A stretch of 34,322 nucleotides of DNA from Bacteroidales bacterium. Its GTDB lineage: Bacteria > Bacteroidota > Bacteroidia > Bacteroidales > UBA932. The stretch is from contig JAFSBV010000009.1 in NCBI GenBank assembly GCA_017437125.1, positions 1 through 34,322 on the forward strand, in the 5' to 3' direction. Position 1 is the first letter of the stretch, and the number at the start of each line of letters is the position of its first letter. Of the stretch, positions 23,482 to 33,028 are shown piece after piece. The translations under genes and the position numbers were made by a program. The notes below the pieces were generated by a model. It was not told the origin of the DNA, ran no database searches, and saw only the letters and a program-made list of their open reading frames with translations.

Positions 23482-25461
23482 TTAATAGAAACGTGCTCTG
23501 TTATCCTTTACAGTCTCCTCCATCATTACAGGAAGAAGCATCTGAGTAGAATACTGTGACATCTGAGCGTCACGTGCCTTAGCGTCATCCTCAGTGAAGA
23601 ATGCACCTGTATCACGGCCTGTAACCTTATAAACATAAACTCCGATAGAACCTGCGAGCGGACCATAGATCTTGCCATCTTCTGCCACTGAAGCAGCACC
23701 GATGAACTTAGGATCAAGACCCTGTGCACCCATTGAAGCGAATGCGATTCCGTCCTTGGTGCTTACTGTAGTATTGAGAGCTGTTGCAATAGCCTCCATA
23801 TCGTTAAGACCGTTGATTTTCTCTGCTACCTCAGCTGCCTTCTTCTCACCAGCCTTCTCGCTGTAGAGAATGTTTCTGATTGAAGCTGAAACATCGCTGA
23901 TAGGAGCATAACCCTCATTGTGGATACCCTTGAGGGCAGCGATGATGAAGTAGTTGTTGTCAACAGTGATGATGTTCGAAGCATCACCTTCCTTGGCATC
24001 GAATGCCCATCTTGTAACCTCTCTTGTATTGTCGATAGCACCGAGACGGTCAGCGCTCTCAGACATTCTGTTTACAGGATGTGCATATACGCCTTCCTCC
24101 TCAAGAGCCTTCTGGAAATTCTCATACTTTCCAGCTGTCTTGGTAGCGAAAGTGTTAGCCTGAGCATAGTATCCGTTTACAGTCTCCTTGCTTGGAACAG
24201 CTGTCTTCTCAAGAACTGCAACCTTCTTCTTTGCAACCGGCTTTGTAGTGTCGAGAACCTGGAATGTAAGGCCGCTGATGGTAACCTTGCTGTTCTTCTT
24301 TGCTGTCATGAGAGACTCGAAACCTGGAGTCTGAGTGATCCACATAGGCTCCACTACATTGAGAAGGCTGTCAACATTCTCCTCAGTTGCAGGAACATAC
24401 TTCACATATACAGAGTCAGGAACCATACCCTCCTCCATTACGCGTACAGCATAGAATGTGTTTCCGTTTGAAAGAACCTCTGAAACAGAAGCCTTGTCAC
24501 CGAATGCATAGTCATTCACAACCTTTGCTACAGTTGTAAGCTCGCCAGCCTTGTACCAGCGGTCCTCATACTGCCTGTCTGAATTTGCAAGAAGGAAGCT
24601 CTTCATGTTTGTAGCTGTAGCGAAGTTGTCATATACATCGATGAGAGCCTGGTTTGCAGCCGCGATGTCACCCTCTGAAGGCTTAACCTCGAATACGACA
24701 TACTCGATATCCCTGCTTGCCTGCTGTCTGTAGAACTTCTTGTGAGCATCATAATATGCCTTGATCTCGCTGTCAGAAACAACGATTGTAGAATCCGGAG
24801 CATATGCGAAAGGAACCATCACGAACTCAACATTGAATGTGTTGTTGTTTTCAGCGATCTGGTCTGCAAGCATGAGCGGATTTGTAAAGTTGCTCTGAGT
24901 GAAGAGAGAGAGATACTTAGCATAGTACTCCTGAGTCTTGGCTGACTCTACGAGATAGTTCCAGTAAAGCTGGAGACGACCTGTCTGGTCTGTATCCTTA
25001 TAGCTGAGGAATTCACGTACAAGATCAACTGAGAATACTCCGTTCTCATCAAGGAATGCAGGATTCTGAGTGAATACAGGAGAATCGATGTTACCGGCGA
25101 TGATGTCGCTCATCTCCTCTGAACCTACATGGATACCTGCCTTCTGTGCATTCTTCTCGAAAAGATACTTGTCAACAAGTGACTGCCATGCCGCATTTCT
25201 GATAGAAAGCTGCTGCTCCTCGTTCTGAGCAGAAGTACCGGTCATGATTTCGTTGATTGCTGTGAACTTCTCTACATCTGCCTGATAGTCAGTATAAGAG
25301 ATAGATTTTCCGTCAATTTCGCCTACGTCATACTTTGAAGACATTGAAGACGATACTGACTGAAGTGTGGTCGGATCGATAATGAAAGACAACAGCGCTA
25401 CTGCAATAAGCACTGTTATCAGGATACCGAACTTGACACGAATAGTTTCAAGTGCTGCCAT
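23482..25461 (-). CDS. PpiD/SurA-like membrane-anchored periplasmic chaperone
   Basis: A short cytoplasmic N-terminus (MAALETIRVKFG) and one membrane segment (residues about 11-28) anchor a large periplasmic part. This is the PpiD layout. Residues about 40-330 form the SurA_N-type chaperone region (GEIDGKSISYTDYQADVEKF). Where relatives have a parvulin domain (about 360-400 here), the usual G-G-D-L-G-W/F core is absent. The sequence passes from EENVDSLLNVVEP almost directly to TISGLTFQVLDTTKP. At 659 residues it is shorter than the roughly 700 I expect for Bacteroidales homologues. It probably helps outer-membrane protein folding as a chaperone, with doubtful isomerase activity. It lies 80 bases after lptC. 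Confidence 0.85.
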   Translation of the reverse strand: MAALETIRVKFGILITVLIAVALLSFIIDPTTLQSVSSSMSSKYDVGEIDGKSISYTDYQADVEKFTAINEIMTGTSAQNEEQQLSIRNAAWQSLVDKYLFEKNAQKAGIHVGSEEMSDIIAGNIDSPVFTQNPAFLDENGVFSVDLVREFLSYKDTDQTGRLQLYWNYLVESAKTQEYYAKYLSLFTQSNFTNPLMLADQIAENNNTFNVEFVMVPFAYAPDSTIVVSDSEIKAYYDAHKKFYRQQASRDIEYVVFEVKPSEGDIAAANQALIDVYDNFATATNMKSFLLANSDRQYEDRWYKAGELTTVAKVVNDYAFGDKASVSEVLSNGNTFYAVRVMEEGMVPDSVYVKYVPATEENVDSLLNVVEPMWITQTPGFESLMTAKKNSKVTISGLTFQVLDTTKPVAKKKVAVLEKTAVPSKETVNGYYAQANTFATKTAGKYENFQKALEEEGVYAHPVNRMSESADRLGAIDNTREVTRWAFDAKEGDASNIITVDNNYFIIAALKGIHNEGYAPISDVSASIRNILYSEKAGEKKAAEVAEKINGLNDMEAIATALNTTVSTKDGIAFASMGAQGLDPKFIGAASVAEDGKIYGPLAGSIGVYVYKVTGRDTGAFFTEDDAKARDAQMSQYSTQMLLPVMMEETVKDNRARFY

Positions 25462-25541
25462 TTTTATTGTCTTTTTTAGATTATTTTCCTGTAAATTACA
25501 ATATTGGGGGGCGAAGATAGCAATTTTATCTCAATCTGTCG

Positions 25542-26150
25542 CTATTTTTTTTGAAATGGACCGATAAAATTGACCGAATCTATCAAAACCTGCGTACTAT
25601 CCTTCACTATGATAGCGTAATTATTGAAATTATCATACAGAATAGTGCTTCTCGCACGCTGGTCTGATTCCATTCCATATCCCTGCGCAAAACCGTCCAG
25701 AGAATACATCCTCACATAGCAATGCGTATATATCCTTTCATTCTCCTGATCCCAGTAAAGGGTATCGGTCTCCATAACCTCCTGATTGATGAGATTCTTG
25801 ACAACCACGTTTCCGAAAGCTTCCCAGGTTTCCCTGCCGTCCTCAAATTTCATATGTCTGGCATTGTCAGCCACGATTTCCGTTTCAAGCTTTCCAGATT
25901 CATCAAAGCCATAAACAAAGAATCCTTCAGGAAAGAGTTCATAGTCAAGGGTGTCCTTCTCGTATTTCTCCATTCTCGGAGCTTCCGCCCTCAGTTTGAC
26001 TATTCCGTTTTCCGTCTGCTGGAGGTACATGTCATCAACCACCTGCACAGGTGTTTCAACAAGATTCAGAGCCTCTGCTTCACCCAGTTTTCCTTTACAA
26101 GAATAAACGACGAAAGCAACCGCCGCAGCGGTTGCAATCATCTTCAACAT
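25542..26150 (-). CDS. lptC: LPS export protein LptC
   Basis: The preferred start is the Met at 26150, which gives a compact signal with lipobox VVYSC (Cys18) and a 23-base gap to the TPR gene. An upstream in-frame ATG at 26219 would overlap that gene by 46 bases. Residues about 35-180 show the LptC beta-jellyroll pattern: TENGIVKLRAEAPRMEKYE, ETEIVADNARHMKFED, TWEAFGNVVVKNL, METDTLYWDQENERIYT. It would relay lipopolysaccharide from the inner-membrane LptBFG to LptA. LptC is usually a bitopic membrane protein. A lipobox version appears common in Bacteroidales. Confidence 0.88.
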   Translation of the reverse strand: MLKMIATAAAVAFVVYSCKGKLGEAEALNLVETPVQVVDDMYLQQTENGIVKLRAEAPRMEKYEKDTLDYELFPEGFFVYGFDESGKLETEIVADNARHMKFEDGRETWEAFGNVVVKNLINQEVMETDTLYWDQENERIYTHCYVRMYSLDGFAQGYGMESDQRARSTILYDNFNNYAIIVKDSTQVLIDSVNFIGPFQKK

Positions 26151-26173
26151 ATTTTTAATATTCTTCAATATGC

Positions 26174-27502
26174 TTAGTTCTGAGTTCTTACCGTAGTAGT
26201 AGCTCTCATTCCGCCGCATGAAACAGTATATGACTGACCGTTTGTGAAGTCATACATGAATGCCTCAGCTGTCTGTGGATAATAAGAAGCATACTGTCTG
26301 ATGTGGTTGTTTGCATCCTCGGCAAGAGTCTCGTCAGCATTCTTTGCCTTGTTCATATAATCAACAGCAACCCAGTACTTAGCTCTCTGCTCGATATCGT
26401 TTCCACCACATGGAACGCTGCCCCAGATAGTACCCATGAGCATGTATGTCTTACCTGCAAGTGAAGGATCAAGATCGATGACCTTCTGAGCAGCCTCATA
26501 AGCCTGAGCGTACTTAGAACTCTTGAAGCTGAATGCAGCAAGCTCATAATAATAACCACCGTCGGTAACTGCGTCAGACTCCTCTGCAGAAATAGCCTCA
26601 TTCATAAACTTGACTGCATTGTCATAGTCATTTCTGCCAGCATAAAGCTTGTAGAGATAGTATGCAGAAGTGTATGAAGGCTCGAGAGTGTGCATTGTGT
26701 TGACAGCTTTAAGGAAGAGGTCGTTGTCTGTACATCCCTCTGTCATACCCATCATTCTCACGATATTCTTTGCAAGATCAAGGTTCTGAGGATCAGCCTC
26801 ATATCTTGGTCCGAAAAGTGCGATGAGATTGTCGCAGCTTGCTACCTGGCTTGTGATGAAGAGGCTCTCAACATCCTCGACAGTCTTGGCGATGCTTCTT
26901 GCCTCAACGTCGTTCTTAGGAGTGATCATGCCGAGATACTTGATTGCATCCTCATATACATTGATAACCTTCTCAGGATCAAGCGAACCTTCCTTATAAA
27001 GATCAACAGCAGTGCTGAGCTGGAAAAGGAAGATATTTGCTCTTGTATTCTCCTTTGTCTTCTCTACAACATCGCAAAGACCAGCGAAAAGTCTCTCAGG
27101 ATCATTCTTCATATAGTTATACATGTCGAGAGCCTTGTTGTTGAGTGAGCTTGTAGCATATTTTGGCCAGAACTCGACTCTCTGATCATAGATTGTCATG
27201 AGAGAGTCAACAAGTTTCATCTTGTAAACAGCATCATTCTGATTCTTCTGAATCACCTGACGGAGAAGGGTTGTTCCGTCTGAAAGCATAGAATAACGTG
27301 CTGTAGGAGGGCAGAGGCTGTAAGCCTTTCTCCAGTTTGGAAGAGCAGCATCATAATTCTTCTGCTTATAATACTCTGTATAATAAGACAGATACTTTAT
27401 ACACTCGGCGCTGTCAGGACCGAACTTTCCTTGAGCGGAAACTGTGCTGCTTGCAAAAAGTGACATAGCAGCAATTGAAATCAACAGTACAATTCTTTTC
27501 AT
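26174..27502 (-). CDS. Periplasmic tetratricopeptide-repeat protein
   Basis: A signal peptide (KRIVLLISIAAMSLFASSTVSAQ) is followed by TPR-like helices through most of the 442 residues. Clear examples are YYTEYYKQKNYDAALPNWRKAYSLCP near residues 40-65 and SFKSSKYAQAYEAAQKVIDLDPS near 305-330. It ends in TVSCGGMRATTTVRTQN. TPRs mediate protein binding; no enzyme motif is seen. It lies between the FadL-like outer-membrane protein and lptC with gaps of 29 and 23 bases. It may therefore serve outer-membrane biogenesis, but this is inference from context. Confidence 0.82.
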   Translation of the reverse strand: MKRIVLLISIAAMSLFASSTVSAQGKFGPDSAECIKYLSYYTEYYKQKNYDAALPNWRKAYSLCPPTARYSMLSDGTTLLRQVIQKNQNDAVYKMKLVDSLMTIYDQRVEFWPKYATSSLNNKALDMYNYMKNDPERLFAGLCDVVEKTKENTRANIFLFQLSTAVDLYKEGSLDPEKVINVYEDAIKYLGMITPKNDVEARSIAKTVEDVESLFITSQVASCDNLIALFGPRYEADPQNLDLAKNIVRMMGMTEGCTDNDLFLKAVNTMHTLEPSYTSAYYLYKLYAGRNDYDNAVKFMNEAISAEESDAVTDGGYYYELAAFSFKSSKYAQAYEAAQKVIDLDPSLAGKTYMLMGTIWGSVPCGGNDIEQRAKYWVAVDYMNKAKNADETLAEDANNHIRQYASYYPQTAEAFMYDFTNGQSYTVSCGGMRATTTVRTQN

Positions 27503-27531
27503 AGTAGTATTTTGTGTTTTTAATTATTGTC

Positions 27532-28851
27532 CTAATTGTATTGAGGTTTTCTGAACCATATGTCATGGATATTGAATCCTACCACAAACATGACATATCG
27601 TTCGCGAATCATATTGTTTCTTGAACTTGCCCTCTGTCCCAGATCCACACCAAGAGTGATTCCATTATATTTTCTGTCATTTTCGACAGGAAGCGTCATA
27701 CCTAATGTAAGACCCATCGAATTGACATTGTTCCCGTCCAGTTTGTAATATGCCTGATCATAATACATTCCGAAACGGTAAGAACATCTTCTGAAATAAT
27801 ATCTTACGTCATTTCTGTTCGGCACAAGCTCGAATCCTGCCCTGAAGGACTGCGATACAGTCGAGCTGAACACAGAGCTTCCGGAAACGGCAAAACCCTT
27901 GGCTGATTCGAATCCCGACTTTCTCCAATCAGATCTGAGATAGTCGAATTCCGCACTCCACTTTTCTCCCTTCTTCACAGATATTCCCAATCCTATCTCA
28001 TCACCGAACCTGAGTCCTGAAGCACCGAGAGTGTCAACGGTATATCTCAATGAGTCTGTGACACCGGACTGATTGGCATATCTGAATGTAGTAGAATATC
28101 CCTTCATTCCTGTACCCATCTTATAGGTAGCACCTATTATCATGGACACATCCCCGCCAAGCTTCTGCTCATACTGGAGACCGAACTTTCCTGTGGTTCC
28201 TCTCACCATAAGTTCGTTTCCGCTGTTGAGAGATCTGTACGAACCGTCAGAATAATCCATATTCGTAACCTTGTCGATGTTTCCGAAGTAATATATGGCT
28301 TCGGCACCGATGGAAAGCTTCTTCCAGAATGTGACTCCTGCACCAAGGAAAGCCTGATATATGCTTCCTGTTCCGAAGGAATCATATGTGATGTTTCCTG
28401 TATTTCCTATGATGTCAGGATCAGTCTCGATGGATGAAAAATCATATCCTACATCCGAATAAGGAGTGATTCCCACCATGAACGCAGAAGACCTGTAAAT
28501 AGGAAAACTCAGGATGAAGTCATAAATGTTGAACGTATTGTTCGCAGACCTCATGTCACCCTGACGATACAATGTATTCTTCTGCGAAAGTCCGAAATCA
28601 GCCATGAACGAGAGTGTATCTCTTGCGGTAACCGCGGCAGGATTCGTATAATTTATGAACCTCCTGTTCCTTGTGGCAATGCCGGTACCGCCCATGCTCT
28701 TGTTGAATGCAGTTCCTTCCTTCGCTATATCGCCAATACCATATATAGAATACGGAGAGTACGCGCCATAAGTGCCATCCTGTGCAGACACACAGACACT
28801 TATGACGAGAAATACTGTCAGTACTATTAACTTTTCAATCTTTCTTATCAT
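27532..28851 (-). CDS. FadL-like outer-membrane beta-barrel protein
   Basis: A signal peptide (LIVLTVFLVISVCVSAQ) precedes YSPYSIYGIGDIAKEGTAFNKSMGGTGIATR. The Asn-Pro-Ala segment FINYTNPAAVTA follows, as in OmpP1/FadL/PorV-type proteins. The rest is amphipathic strands to the C-terminus (VVGFNIHDIWFRKPQYN), consistent with a 14-strand barrel of about 415 residues. FadL proteins pass hydrophobic compounds, but no substrate can be assigned here. Its start overlaps coaX by 17 bases, indicating one transcript. The tight link to coaX and lptC recalls the conserved Bacteroidales gene order. Confidence 0.8.
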   Translation of the reverse strand: MIRKIEKLIVLTVFLVISVCVSAQDGTYGAYSPYSIYGIGDIAKEGTAFNKSMGGTGIATRNRRFINYTNPAAVTARDTLSFMADFGLSQKNTLYRQGDMRSANNTFNIYDFILSFPIYRSSAFMVGITPYSDVGYDFSSIETDPDIIGNTGNITYDSFGTGSIYQAFLGAGVTFWKKLSIGAEAIYYFGNIDKVTNMDYSDGSYRSLNSGNELMVRGTTGKFGLQYEQKLGGDVSMIIGATYKMGTGMKGYSTTFRYANQSGVTDSLRYTVDTLGASGLRFGDEIGLGISVKKGEKWSAEFDYLRSDWRKSGFESAKGFAVSGSSVFSSTVSQSFRAGFELVPNRNDVRYYFRRCSYRFGMYYDQAYYKLDGNNVNSMGLTLGMTLPVENDRKYNGITLGVDLGQRASSRNNMIRERYVMFVVGFNIHDIWFRKPQYN

Positions 28852-29548
28852 ATCCGTCAGCTATTAAAGCCAATCCCATCAATACCAGATTACAAACTAC
28901 AAAGATGGAGTTTTTCATTCGTTTTGCAAAATAAATTGCGTCTCCACCAGTAAAAACCGCTATATTTTCCGGATAGCGGGACATATATCCCTCTATTTCA
29001 AACATTATGCCTGAAATAACTCCGGAAGAGACCGATGAGGCAATATCCGTGCCTTTTTCAATGATTTCGTCAGGAGAATCTATAAGCGGAAGGGACTTCG
29101 AATATCTGTGCAGAGCCTTGAACCTCGTACGGCATCCGGGAGAAACGTTTCCTCCTTCAAATCTTCCCTCTTCATCGATGAAATCCACAGTAAGGGTGGT
29201 TCCGAAATCGAATACGGTACATTTTCTTCCTCTGAAAAGATATCTTGAGGCTATTACCGATGCAGCTCTGTCAGGAGTCATATAAGAAGGAAGACCATAT
29301 TCTTCAAGTATCTTCTCATCCATTATAATGAGTTTTCCGCACTCGTTCCTCAATTTCTCGACCGCCTGGGCAGAAAATGTCCTGACACTGCTCAGTACCA
29401 TTTTTTCCGGCCTTGACTTAGAAGTAAGAGATATGATGAAATCAAGCATACGCTCTCCCTGATAGCGGTATGTCTTTCCCAATGTCATTCCATCGGCCCA
29501 TGCAGCCTTCAGGGCCGTATTTCCTATGTCTATTATAAGATCAGCCAT
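28835..29548 (-). CDS. coaX: Type III pantothenate kinase
   Basis: This enzyme phosphorylates pantothenate with ATP in the first step of coenzyme A synthesis. ASKHA-fold motifs are present: IDIGNTALKAAW at the N-terminus, MTPDRAASVIASRY with the pantothenate-site Asp-Arg, VFDFGTTLTVDFID, GGNVSPGCRTRFKAL and FTGGDA. At 237 residues it is near the usual 245-260. It overlaps mfd by 8 bases upstream and the barrel protein gene by 17 bases downstream, so the three are translationally linked. Confidence 0.95.
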   Translation of the reverse strand: MADLIIDIGNTALKAAWADGMTLGKTYRYQGERMLDFIISLTSKSRPEKMVLSSVRTFSAQAVEKLRNECGKLIIMDEKILEEYGLPSYMTPDRAASVIASRYLFRGRKCTVFDFGTTLTVDFIDEEGRFEGGNVSPGCRTRFKALHRYSKSLPLIDSPDEIIEKGTDIASSVSSGVISGIMFEIEGYMSRYPENIAVFTGGDAIYFAKRMKNSIFVVCNLVLMGLALIADGYDKKD

Positions 29549-32500
29549 ATATTTTCTTTAAAATAGAATAAGCCTTTGCTGTTCCGTCAACATTCCTGAC
29601 GAATATTCTGAGTCTGTTGTCATTCTGCTTCAGTTCAAAGAGTTTAGGATTCTCTGTTATCTTCTCCAAAACCTTTGAAAACCTGTCGGAACGGTAATAC
29701 TGTGACAGCGGATTCGATATGAAGAACGCTATCATAACACCGTTCTTTATTATTATCTTTTCAAAACCTGTCCTGACTCCAAGCTGACGGATCCTTACTA
29801 TATCGAAAAGTCTTGCAAGCTCGTCCGGCATATTTCCGAAACGGTCTTCCAGTCTCTTCTTCATGTTTTCAAGGTCCTTCTCGGAAGAAAGTGAATCAAG
29901 CTCCTTGTATATCCTTATCTTTTCTGCAGTAACGTCTATATAACTGTCAGGAATAAGTGCAAGCTGGTCAGTCTCGATGGTACAGTCGGTAACATAACTG
30001 TCCGAACTGTTCTTTACAGTCATGCCGGTCTCCATGCCTAATTCTTCCATAGCTTCGGCAAGGATCTTCTGATATGTCTCGAATCCCATATCGGTGATGA
30101 ATCCGCTCTGTTCGGCTCCAAGGAGATTACCGGCTCCTCTGATGTCAAGATCCTGCATTGCAATGTTGAATCCGCTTCCGAGATCAGAGAAGGACTCGAT
30201 GGCCTTGAGTCTCCGACGCGCATCTTCTGTGACAGAAAGGAGAGGCGGCACTATAAGATAGCAGAACGCCCTCTTGTTCGATCTTCCCACACGTCCGCGG
30301 AGCTGATGGAGATCGCTCAGACCTATATTCTGTGCCTGATTTATTATCATGGTATTGGCATTCGGAATATCAAGTCCGTTCTCGATTATGGTGGTACAGA
30401 GAAGCATATCGTAATCACCTGCCATGAAATCAAGTATCTTGTTTTCAAGAACCTTTGCTTCCATCTGTCCGTGAGCCACACATATCTTCATATCCGGCAC
30501 AAGACGATGCAGAATATCATGAATGGACTGAAGTTCCTCCACCCTGTTATGAACGAAGAACAGCTGTCCTCCCCTGTTCAGCTCGTATCTGATGATCTTC
30601 TTTATCTCATCATGATCGAAAAGCATGATCTCCGTCTGGACAGGTATCCTGTTAGGCGGAGGCGTGCTAATGATGGAAAGGTCACGCGCACCAAGCAGAG
30701 AGAACTGCAGAGTACGCGGGATAGGAGTGGCCGTAAGTGTGAGGGTATCCACGGAAGCCTTGAGCTGGCGAAGCTTTTCCTTGGCACTCACACCGAACTT
30801 CTGCTCTTCATCTATTATGAGAAGTCCGAGATCCTTGAATTCAAAACCTTTTCCAATAAGCTTATGTGTACCTATAACTATATCCAAGGTACCTGCCTTG
30901 AGTCTCTTCTGGATGTCGGAGATTTCCTTTGCAGTCCTCAGACGGCTCACATAGTCGATATTGCAAGGAAAATCCTTCAATCTGGACTGGAAGGTCTTGA
31001 AATGCTGAAGAGCAAGGATAGTGGTCGGAACAAGGACGGCTACCTGCTTGCTGTCCGCCACAGCCTTGAATGCAGCACGGACAGCCACCTCGGTCTTTCC
31101 GAAACCCACATCACCGCATACAAGCCTGTCCATAGGACAATCATCCTCCATATCCCTCTTCACGGCATATACAGCCTTTTCCTGATCAGGAGTATCCTCA
31201 TACATGAATGAAGATTCAAGTTCCTGCTGCATGAAGGTATCTGCCGAGAATGCGAATCCCTTGGCACTCTTTCTCTTGGCATAGAGCTGAATGAGATCCT
31301 TGGCTATATCCTTAACCTTAGATTTCGTGCTGGCCTTGAGATTCTGCCATACCTTGGAACCGAGCTTATGGATCTTAGGAGGTTCGGAATCCTTTGATTT
31401 ATAGCGCGATATCTTATGAAGGGCATGAACGGAAACGAATACGACATCATTATCCCTGTACATAAGCTTGACCACCTCATGCATCCTTCCCTTGTCGTCC
31501 TTCATGCGCACAAGACCGCCGAATATGCCGACTCCATAGTCGATATGCACTATATAATCCCCTATTGCGAAAGATGTAAGGTCGTTTATGGTCAGCTGTT
31601 CGCTCTTTTCCACCGTCCTTCTTATGCTCACCCTGTGGAAACGGTCGAATATCTCATGGTCGCTGTAGCAGCATACCTTGTTGTCATTGTCTATGAATCC
31701 GTTATGAATGTTCTTCCTTGAAACGAATTCAGGCATTATTCCTCCGTTCTGGGAAAGAATGGACTGCAAACGGTCGAGCTGCGACTGCTTTTCTCCATAT
31801 ATGCGGACTCTGTAGCCCTCCTCAAGCCTTTTCCTTATATCTTCTGTAAGAAGTTCGAAATTCTTGTTGAAGGAAGGCTGTGGAGTTATGTTGAATCTTA
31901 TGGAATCTTCATTCTGACGTGAAAGAGGAAGCTCCATATATATTCTTCTGAATCTCTCGAGCAGAGGGAAGAAATCCCTGTTCCTGTACATGTCCGAAGA
32001 ATCCAGCCACACAAGAGTATCAGCAGGAAGAGTATCCGCAATGGAGATGACCTTCTCTTCTTCCGACTCGCAAGCAGCAAGATCCGGATATATTTCGGCA
32101 TCCTCCACCTTCTCCTTGGAAAGCTGGGTATTGCAGTCGAAGAAACTGATGGAGTCTATTTCATCGCCGAAGAAGGATATACGGTAAGGATCGCTGCATG
32201 AATATGAAAATATATCCACAATGGCTCCTCTGATGGCAAACTGACCTGGCTCGCCTACAAAATCCACCCTTTCGAATCCGTTGCCGAAAAGAGCATTCAC
32301 AATGCTTTCATGACTTATTTCATCCCCTACGGACAGTTTAAGAATAGACTGCCTGATCCTGTCCTCTTCAGGAATCCCCTCCTCGAGGGCCGAAGGATAT
32401 GTGACGATGAAGAGCTGCCCCCCGTCATGATCGAGCATCTTTCCTATCGCAGAAGTCCTCTGCACTCCGAGCGAAGACTTGTAATTGCTTCTTTCAAGGT

Positions 32501-32735
32501 TCTTTCCCGAATCAGGAAGAAAGAACACGCGGTCACCTTCTATGAGATTATATAGATCGGCAGCACAATACTCCGCCGAATCCTTGTCCGGAAGAACTAT
32601 CAGCTGCATCCCGTCATGATCAAGCTGGGACACGACAAACCAGCGGGCTGAAAGAAAAAGCCCGCTGCAGAACGTCTCCATGGACGAGGAGAGTCTTTCC
32701 GCAAGTTTGTTTACAGAATCGGTACTTATTAACAT
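29541..32735 (-). CDS. mfd: Transcription-repair coupling factor
   Basis: Mfd removes stalled RNA polymerase at DNA lesions and recruits UvrA. The 1064 residues hold the UvrB-like N-terminal module (about 1-330) and then the RNA-polymerase-interacting CarD-like domain (FAIGDYIVHIDYGVGIFGGL). A helicase core follows with Walker A GDVGFGKT near residue 540, DEEQ near 642 and QLRGRVGRSNKRA. The C-terminal regulatory domain includes GFETYQKILAEAMEEL. No key motif is missing. It heads the minus-strand run and is divergent from ruvB. I found no consensus promoter for it in the 293-base gap. Confidence 0.97.
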   Translation of the reverse strand: MLISTDSVNKLAERLSSSMETFCSGLFLSARWFVVSQLDHDGMQLIVLPDKDSAEYCAADLYNLIEGDRVFFLPDSGKNLERSNYKSSLGVQRTSAIGKMLDHDGGQLFIVTYPSALEEGIPEEDRIRQSILKLSVGDEISHESIVNALFGNGFERVDFVGEPGQFAIRGAIVDIFSYSCSDPYRISFFGDEIDSISFFDCNTQLSKEKVEDAEIYPDLAACESEEEKVISIADTLPADTLVWLDSSDMYRNRDFFPLLERFRRIYMELPLSRQNEDSIRFNITPQPSFNKNFELLTEDIRKRLEEGYRVRIYGEKQSQLDRLQSILSQNGGIMPEFVSRKNIHNGFIDNDNKVCCYSDHEIFDRFHRVSIRRTVEKSEQLTINDLTSFAIGDYIVHIDYGVGIFGGLVRMKDDKGRMHEVVKLMYRDNDVVFVSVHALHKISRYKSKDSEPPKIHKLGSKVWQNLKASTKSKVKDIAKDLIQLYAKRKSAKGFAFSADTFMQQELESSFMYEDTPDQEKAVYAVKRDMEDDCPMDRLVCGDVGFGKTEVAVRAAFKAVADSKQVAVLVPTTILALQHFKTFQSRLKDFPCNIDYVSRLRTAKEISDIQKRLKAGTLDIVIGTHKLIGKGFEFKDLGLLIIDEEQKFGVSAKEKLRQLKASVDTLTLTATPIPRTLQFSLLGARDLSIISTPPPNRIPVQTEIMLFDHDEIKKIIRYELNRGGQLFFVHNRVEELQSIHDILHRLVPDMKICVAHGQMEAKVLENKILDFMAGDYDMLLCTTIIENGLDIPNANTMIINQAQNIGLSDLHQLRGRVGRSNKRAFCYLIVPPLLSVTEDARRRLKAIESFSDLGSGFNIAMQDLDIRGAGNLLGAEQSGFITDMGFETYQKILAEAMEELGMETGMTVKNSSDSYVTDCTIETDQLALIPDSYIDVTAEKIRIYKELDSLSSEKDLENMKKRLEDRFGNMPDELARLFDIVRIRQLGVRTGFEKIIIKNGVMIAFFISNPLSQYYRSDRFSKVLEKITENPKLFELKQNDNRLRIFVRNVDGTAKAYSILKKIYG

Positions 32736-33028
32736 CTTACCTTTAAAATCTGTTGATAACCGGTTGAAAACCCCGTTGAAAACATATGAAAACTAAATTG
32801 GCGGAATAAAAATATCCGTATATTACGGCCGGTCTCCGAAAAGTCAAAATCTTTTATAAAAATCTTTTCAAGAACTTCACAGCAGGTTTTTCAACAGCAT
32901 ATCAAACAGCTAAACAATTGTCATTCAATCATGAAAGACCGTTATCAACATATCAACATTGAAATAATCATCATCAAATTAAAATAAATATATCTATATT
33001 TGTATATAATTATTTTGTTGTTGACGCC
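32736..33028. other. Divergent AT-rich mfd-ruvB intergenic region with repeats
   Basis: No gene is present. It contains TTATCAACA on the plus strand (32942-32950) followed directly by a second TATCAACA (32951-32958), and the same 9-mer on the minus strand (32751-32759). GTTGAAAAC occurs twice (near 32763 and 32775). CCGTA-TAT-TACGG at 32816-32828 is a palindrome. TTATCAACA is one base from the DnaA box TTATCCACA. It may hold regulatory sites or a DnaA-binding cluster. The evidence is thin. Confidence 0.4.
32995..33002 (+). promoter_or_regulatory. -7 element for ruvB
   Basis: TATATTTG fits TAnnTTTG and lies 26 bases before the ruvB start, implying a leader of about 20 bases. No TTTG is found at the matching upstream distance, and the local AT-richness raises the chance of a fortuitous match. 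Confidence 0.42.

Noticed and set aside
26151-26219. Upstream ATG for lptC
   Set aside because: It would overlap the TPR gene and place a hydrophilic 23-residue stretch before the lipobox signal.
30306-31211. Open frame of 301 codons on the plus strand inside mfd
   Set aside because: It is antisense to the helicase core of Mfd, which has every expected motif, and shows no family features.
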